DNA of 17,739 nt from an uncultured Lachnospiraceae bacterium (lineage in GTDB: Bacteria; Bacillota; Clostridia; Lachnospirales; Lachnospiraceae), in assembly GCA_910588965.1 (NCBI GenBank), contig CAJUSO010000061.1:1-17739 (forward strand), given 5' to 3'. Positions within the stretch are counted from its first letter, which is position 1; each line of letters begins with the position of its first letter. The position numbers and the translations under genes are program-made. Under the pieces are notes generated by a model. The model was given only the letters and a program-made list of their open reading frames with translations. It had not been told where the DNA came from and ran no database searches. Shown piece by piece: positions 15,163 to 17,739 of this stretch.

Positions 15163-15353
15163 CAGGATTCGGGTTGCTTCGGCTGCCATTGACAAGATAT
15201 AAGTTGCTTCCGCAGACGGTCACTGGATTCCATGGCAGGATTCGGGTTGCTTCGGCTGCCATTGGCAAGTTATCGGTTGCTTCCGCAGACGGTCACTGGA
15301 TTCCATGGCAGGTTCCGGGTTGCTTCGGCTGCCATTGGCAGGTTATCGGTTGA
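15163..15353. repeat. Tandem array of 73-bp units
   Basis: Units begin at 15163, 15236 and 15309 (the last partial), with a degenerate partial copy upstream from about 15128. Each unit contains two GTTGCTTC boxes, at 15173/15203, 15246/15276 and 15319/15349 (the last reads GTTGAGGG). The boxes thus alternate 30 and 43 bp apart. The palindrome TGCCATTGGCA occurs in the second and third units and is altered in the first. A 73-bp unit is not a multiple of three, so the array is not protein-coding. It lies between the two-component operon and the 77-residue membrane-protein gene. Confidence 0.85.
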
Positions 15354-15367
15354 GGGAAGGAAAATGC

Positions 15368-15392
15368 TGCCTGAAAAATAGATACTCAGGCA
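15368..15392 (+). promoter_or_regulatory. Hairpin in leader of the small membrane-protein gene
   Basis: TGCCTGA (15368-15374) and TCAGGCA (15386-15392) form a perfect 7-bp stem with an 11-nt loop, about 70 nt before the gene start. There is no T-tract, so it is not a terminator. It could be a transcription-factor site or an RNA leader structure. Confidence 0.35.
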
Positions 15393-15462
15393 AAGGAACG
15401 GACTATCTCAGGAACAGCTGGCAATAAGATCCAAAAAAAATCATTTCATGGAGGTAATTAAA

Positions 15463-15696
15463 GTGAAAAACAAATTATTCTTTTATTTTTTCGCTGCCCT
15501 TGCCATTTTACTGTCAAATATTATGTGCGCTACCGTCGCATATAACTATTGTGACATACAATGGGGGAGCCAATATGCTGGATACAGCGCTCCGGCAAGC
15601 GTGGCTTTTTTCTTTGGTATCCCCTATGCCATCGGCATTGTAATCTGCACTGCCTTGGCCAAGTTTTTCCAAAAACGGCATGGAAGGCCCGTATGA
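15463..15696 (+). CDS. Small two-helix membrane protein, 77 aa
   Basis: The start is GTG at 15463, since GGAGG lies 8 nt upstream; the ATG 15 nt earlier overlaps that ribosome-binding site. The protein (MKNKLFFYFFAALAILLS to the KRHGRPV end) has two hydrophobic helices, about 5-27 and 46-68. They are joined by a conserved-looking loop rich in Tyr, Gly and Ser (YNYCDIQWGSQYAGYSAPA), and the C terminus is basic. I cannot assign a family name or function. It follows the 73-bp array on the opposite strand from the kinase operon, so it may be regulated by that system (inference). Confidence 0.65.
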   Translation: MKNKLFFYFFAALAILLSNIMCATVAYNYCDIQWGSQYAGYSAPASVAFFFGIPYAIGIVICTALAKFFQKRHGRPV

Positions 15697-15764
15697 TGCC
15701 AGATTCACCGCAATACCAATTTGCCAGCATCTGTGGAGCCAAAACCATGGTTATGATAACGTAA
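15693..15764 (+). CDS. 23-aa ORF coupled to the membrane-protein gene
   Basis: The ATG overlaps the TGA of the membrane-protein gene in an ATGA junction, and GGAAGG lies 5 nt upstream, so ribosomes could re-initiate. The peptide starts MMPDSPQYQFASICG, contains a single Cys and ends MVMIT. Start/stop overlap and a ribosome-binding site are real in the sequence, but for 23 codons chance cannot be excluded. A signalling or leader peptide is one possibility. Confidence 0.25.
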   Translation: MMPDSPQYQFASICGAKTMVMIT

Positions 15765-15846
15765 CAGGGTAAGGGCATGAACGCAGGGAGCCCGCCGCCA
15801 GCCACTTTTGGGGCGATTACTACTCTGCTCCTGCCTGCACCCTGTT
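15763..15846. terminator. Long imperfect inverted repeat between convergent genes
   Basis: AACAGGGT (15763-15770) and ACCCTGTT (15839-15846) are perfect complements. An inner GCAGGGAG (15783-15790) pairs with CTCCTGC (about 15828-15834) with one bulge. The structure sits just after the plus-strand small genes and about 40 bp before the recN stop. The T-tract is short, so termination is only possible. Confidence 0.3.
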
Positions 15847-15886
15847 TGCCTGTCCATGATAAGCTGCTGTGCGTCCAGCCATCCCT

Positions 15887-17569
15887 TTAACTGACCCTGC
15901 GTTTGACAGAATACGCCAAATCTTTCATTTCCCGGGCGCTTTCCATAACCTTGTCCGTAATCTTCACGCCGCCTAACATGCGCCCAAGTTCCGTAACGCT
16001 TTCTTGTTCCCCCAGAAGCTGGATTTTAGAAATCGTCGTCTGGTTTACCACATTTTTACTGATTAGGAAATGTGAATCTGCCATTGCGGCTATTTGGGGA
16101 AGGTGGGTAATGCAGATAACTTGGTGGCTCTTGCCGAGCGTGTTCATCTTCTCAGCCACCATCTGGGCTGTCCTCCCGCTGATGCCTGCATCAATCTCAT
16201 CAAAAATCAGCGTCCCTACCTGGTCGCATTCTGCTAAAATCGTCTTGATGGCAAGCATGATCCGGCTCAGTTCACCGCCGGAAGCTACCCTTCCCAAAGG
16301 CTTCAACGGCTCTCCTGGGTTTGTGGAAATCAGGAATTCCGCCTCATCCGTCCCGTTCGGGCTATAACCTTTTGCCTGGCGGAATTCTACATCAAAGTCC
16401 ACATCCAGGAAATTCAGATCCCCCAGGGCTTCTTTTACCTCCTGCGCCAACACCTGGGCATGCTCTTTACGGATTTGGGATACCTCTGCAGACACTTCTT
16501 TTAGGGCCTCTTCTGCCTGTGCAAGGCGGCTGTTAAGCTGCTCCATATATTCCCCATAATCTTTCAGGCGGCTGTAACGGCGTTCCTTTTCTTCCTTTGC
16601 CTGGAGGACTGCATCAATGCTGCCGCCAAATTTGCCCTTCAGATGGTTCACCAAATCCAGCCGCTTTTCCACCTCATAGAATGCCTCTTCATCAAATTCC
16701 TCATCCGATAAATAGCTTGACAGTTCACGGTTAAAATCATTCAGGAGGTTATCAATCTCCTCCAGCTGGCTGGAAAAGCCCTCCAGCTTAGGGTCATAGG
16801 AGGATACGGACTGCAGCTCGTGCAGCGCACGCCCTATCTGCTCTGTTGCGCTCCCGTCTTCCCCTGTCATCTCATATGCAAGGCCTGCGGCCTCCATAAT
16901 GTTATGGCTATTTGCCATTTTCCGGTAAGAGGACTCTAGTTCCTCATCTTCCCCCACGATTAAGTTTGCATCTGCGATTTCCTGGATTTCATATTCTAAG
17001 AAGGACAGCTCGCGTTCCCTGCCTTCCCCTTCCTGCAAGGCTTGCGCCTGCTCCTCCCGGAGGCTCTGGTACGTCTTATAGCACTGCTTTAAGGATTCCT
17101 TTTTCCCGTTCAGCTGTTCCTTGGCAAATTCATCTAAGATTTCCAGATGCTTATTCTTATGAAGCAAAGACTGGTGCTCATGCTGCCCATGGATATCTAT
17201 CAGCAGCGACGCTACCTTTTTCATACAAGCGGCAGACACCGTTTCTGAATTGATTTTCCCAACGTTCCTGGTAGCCGAGATTTTGCGTGACATAATAATC
17301 TCCCCATTTTCTGGGTAAATATCCATCTCCTCTAACTTCTCCTGCTGGCTCTTGCTCTCCACACGGAAGGTCAGTTCCACCAATGCATACCCTGTCCGCT
17401 CCCGCAGCATGCCTTTGGGCACCTTCCCCCCCAAAGCCAGGTTAATGGAGCCGATAATAATGGATTTCCCAGCCCCTGTCTCCCCAGAAAGGATATTTAA
17501 CCCATTCCCAAACGTAACCTCTGCCTCTTCCACCAAAGCCAAATTTTTCACATGCAGACCTACTAACAT
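15887..17569 (-). CDS. recN: DNA repair ATPase RecN
   Basis: RecN is an SMC-like ATPase recruited early to double-strand breaks. The 560-residue protein has Walker A GETGAGKS (29-36), the DIHGQHEHQSLL region (about 125-136), a long coiled-coil middle (about 150-370), the ABC signature ASGGELSR (429-436), Walker B LIFDEIDAGISG (about 454-465) and the ITHLPQIAA switch. Length is normal for the family and the gene is intact. GGAG lies 6 nt before the ATG. In Bacillus and many Clostridia recN is followed closely by spoIVB; here its 3' neighbours are the small membrane protein and the two-component operon, and spoIVB is 14 kb away. Confidence 0.97.
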   Translation of the reverse strand: MLVGLHVKNLALVEEAEVTFGNGLNILSGETGAGKSIIIGSINLALGGKVPKGMLRERTGYALVELTFRVESKSQQEKLEEMDIYPENGEIIMSRKISATRNVGKINSETVSAACMKKVASLLIDIHGQHEHQSLLHKNKHLEILDEFAKEQLNGKKESLKQCYKTYQSLREEQAQALQEGEGRERELSFLEYEIQEIADANLIVGEDEELESSYRKMANSHNIMEAAGLAYEMTGEDGSATEQIGRALHELQSVSSYDPKLEGFSSQLEEIDNLLNDFNRELSSYLSDEEFDEEAFYEVEKRLDLVNHLKGKFGGSIDAVLQAKEEKERRYSRLKDYGEYMEQLNSRLAQAEEALKEVSAEVSQIRKEHAQVLAQEVKEALGDLNFLDVDFDVEFRQAKGYSPNGTDEAEFLISTNPGEPLKPLGRVASGGELSRIMLAIKTILAECDQVGTLIFDEIDAGISGRTAQMVAEKMNTLGKSHQVICITHLPQIAAMADSHFLISKNVVNQTTISKIQLLGEQESVTELGRMLGGVKITDKVMESAREMKDLAYSVKRRVS

Positions 17570-17707
17570 ATCCCTCTCCTTACTCTCAATATTAATGCCT
17601 CCTGCACAGCTTTTCCACAGCCTTCCCCCTATTGCGGTGTAATCTCCTTATCCTCCCCTTCTGAGCCCATCCCCTCTTAATATCCCTTCTTCCCGTCCCC
17701 TTCTCTG

Positions 17708-17733
17708 CAGGGATCCTAGGATTCCCTGTTTTT
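17708..17733 (+). terminator. Terminator-like hairpin, plus-strand polarity
   Basis: CAGGGATC (17708-17715) pairs with GATTCCCTG (17720-17728) through a CTAG loop with one bulged T, followed by five T residues. The T-tract suits transcription on the plus strand, yet no plus-strand gene precedes it within about 2 kb. Between it and recN (17570-17707) the DNA is purine-rich on the minus strand with no gene seen. Confidence 0.3.
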
Positions 17734-17739
17734 CATCCC

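Noticed and set aside
15163..15353. CRISPR array
   Set aside because: The 73-bp units are repeated as a whole with no unique spacers, and no cas genes are present.
15117..15353. 78-codon ORF across the tandem array
   Set aside because: The 73-bp unit shifts the frame in each copy, so the translation does not repeat; it is a by-product of the DNA repeat.
12644..15764. Complete agr-type quorum-sensing locus
   Set aside because: The kinase and LytTR regulator fit, but no agrB protease gene is recognisable and the 23-codon ORF lacks a clear AgrD leader and recognition tail.

Overview
The window looks like a chromosomal segment of an anaerobic spore-forming Firmicute, most likely a Lachnospiraceae-type Clostridia (inference). 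The reasons are a SpoIVB sporulation protease, a PTS with HPr and enzyme I, strong GGAGG ribosome-binding sites, moderate G+C, and small-protein families typical of gut Clostridia. Most genes lie on the minus strand.

Layout. (a) 1-500 is DNA with no recognisable major gene. It holds structured repeats, a minus-strand terminator and one 46-codon ORF, and it directly abuts the broken end of spoIVB. (b) 501-1676 is spoIVB, which stops right after the GGIIQGM segment. The SGSP part of the catalytic motif is missing, so the gene is truncated or interrupted. A sigma-G-like promoter precedes it. (c) 2042-8734 is a six-gene minus-strand sucrose operon: scrB (GH32 sucrose-6-phosphate hydrolase), a PhnP-like metallo-beta-lactamase-fold hydrolase, scrA (sucrose-type EIIBCA), ptsH (HPr), ptsI (enzyme I) and a Crh-like HPr paralogue. 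It is divergent from scrR (LacI family, 8979-10004). The shared promoter region carries five TAACCrGTTA-type boxes, all in register on a 12-bp lattice. (d) 10227-12491 holds accessory minus-strand genes: a flavodoxin-domain protein, an overlapping pair of small proteins (a DUF6440-like protein and a one-helix membrane protein), and an orphan family 2 glycosyltransferase. (e) 12644-14764 is a two-component system with a LytTR response regulator and an AgrC-like GHKL histidine kinase. (f) 14765-15462 has no convincing gene but is rich in repeats: two 57-bp-period copies and a 73-bp tandem array. (g) 15463-15764 on the plus strand encodes a 77-residue membrane protein with a 23-codon ORF coupled to it by an ATGA overlap. 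(h) 15887-17569 is recN.

How the genes fit together. The sucrose operon is almost self-contained: enzyme I and HPr deliver phosphate to ScrA, which imports sucrose as sucrose-6-phosphate, which ScrB cleaves. The two HPr-type proteins split the classical HPr residues. One has His15 but Lys at position 46; the other keeps the Ser46-type motif but has no His. The first looks like the phosphotransfer protein and the second like a regulatory one. In many endospore formers recN and spoIVB are neighbours. Here they are about 14 kb apart, so the intervening block is probably an accessory insertion (inference).
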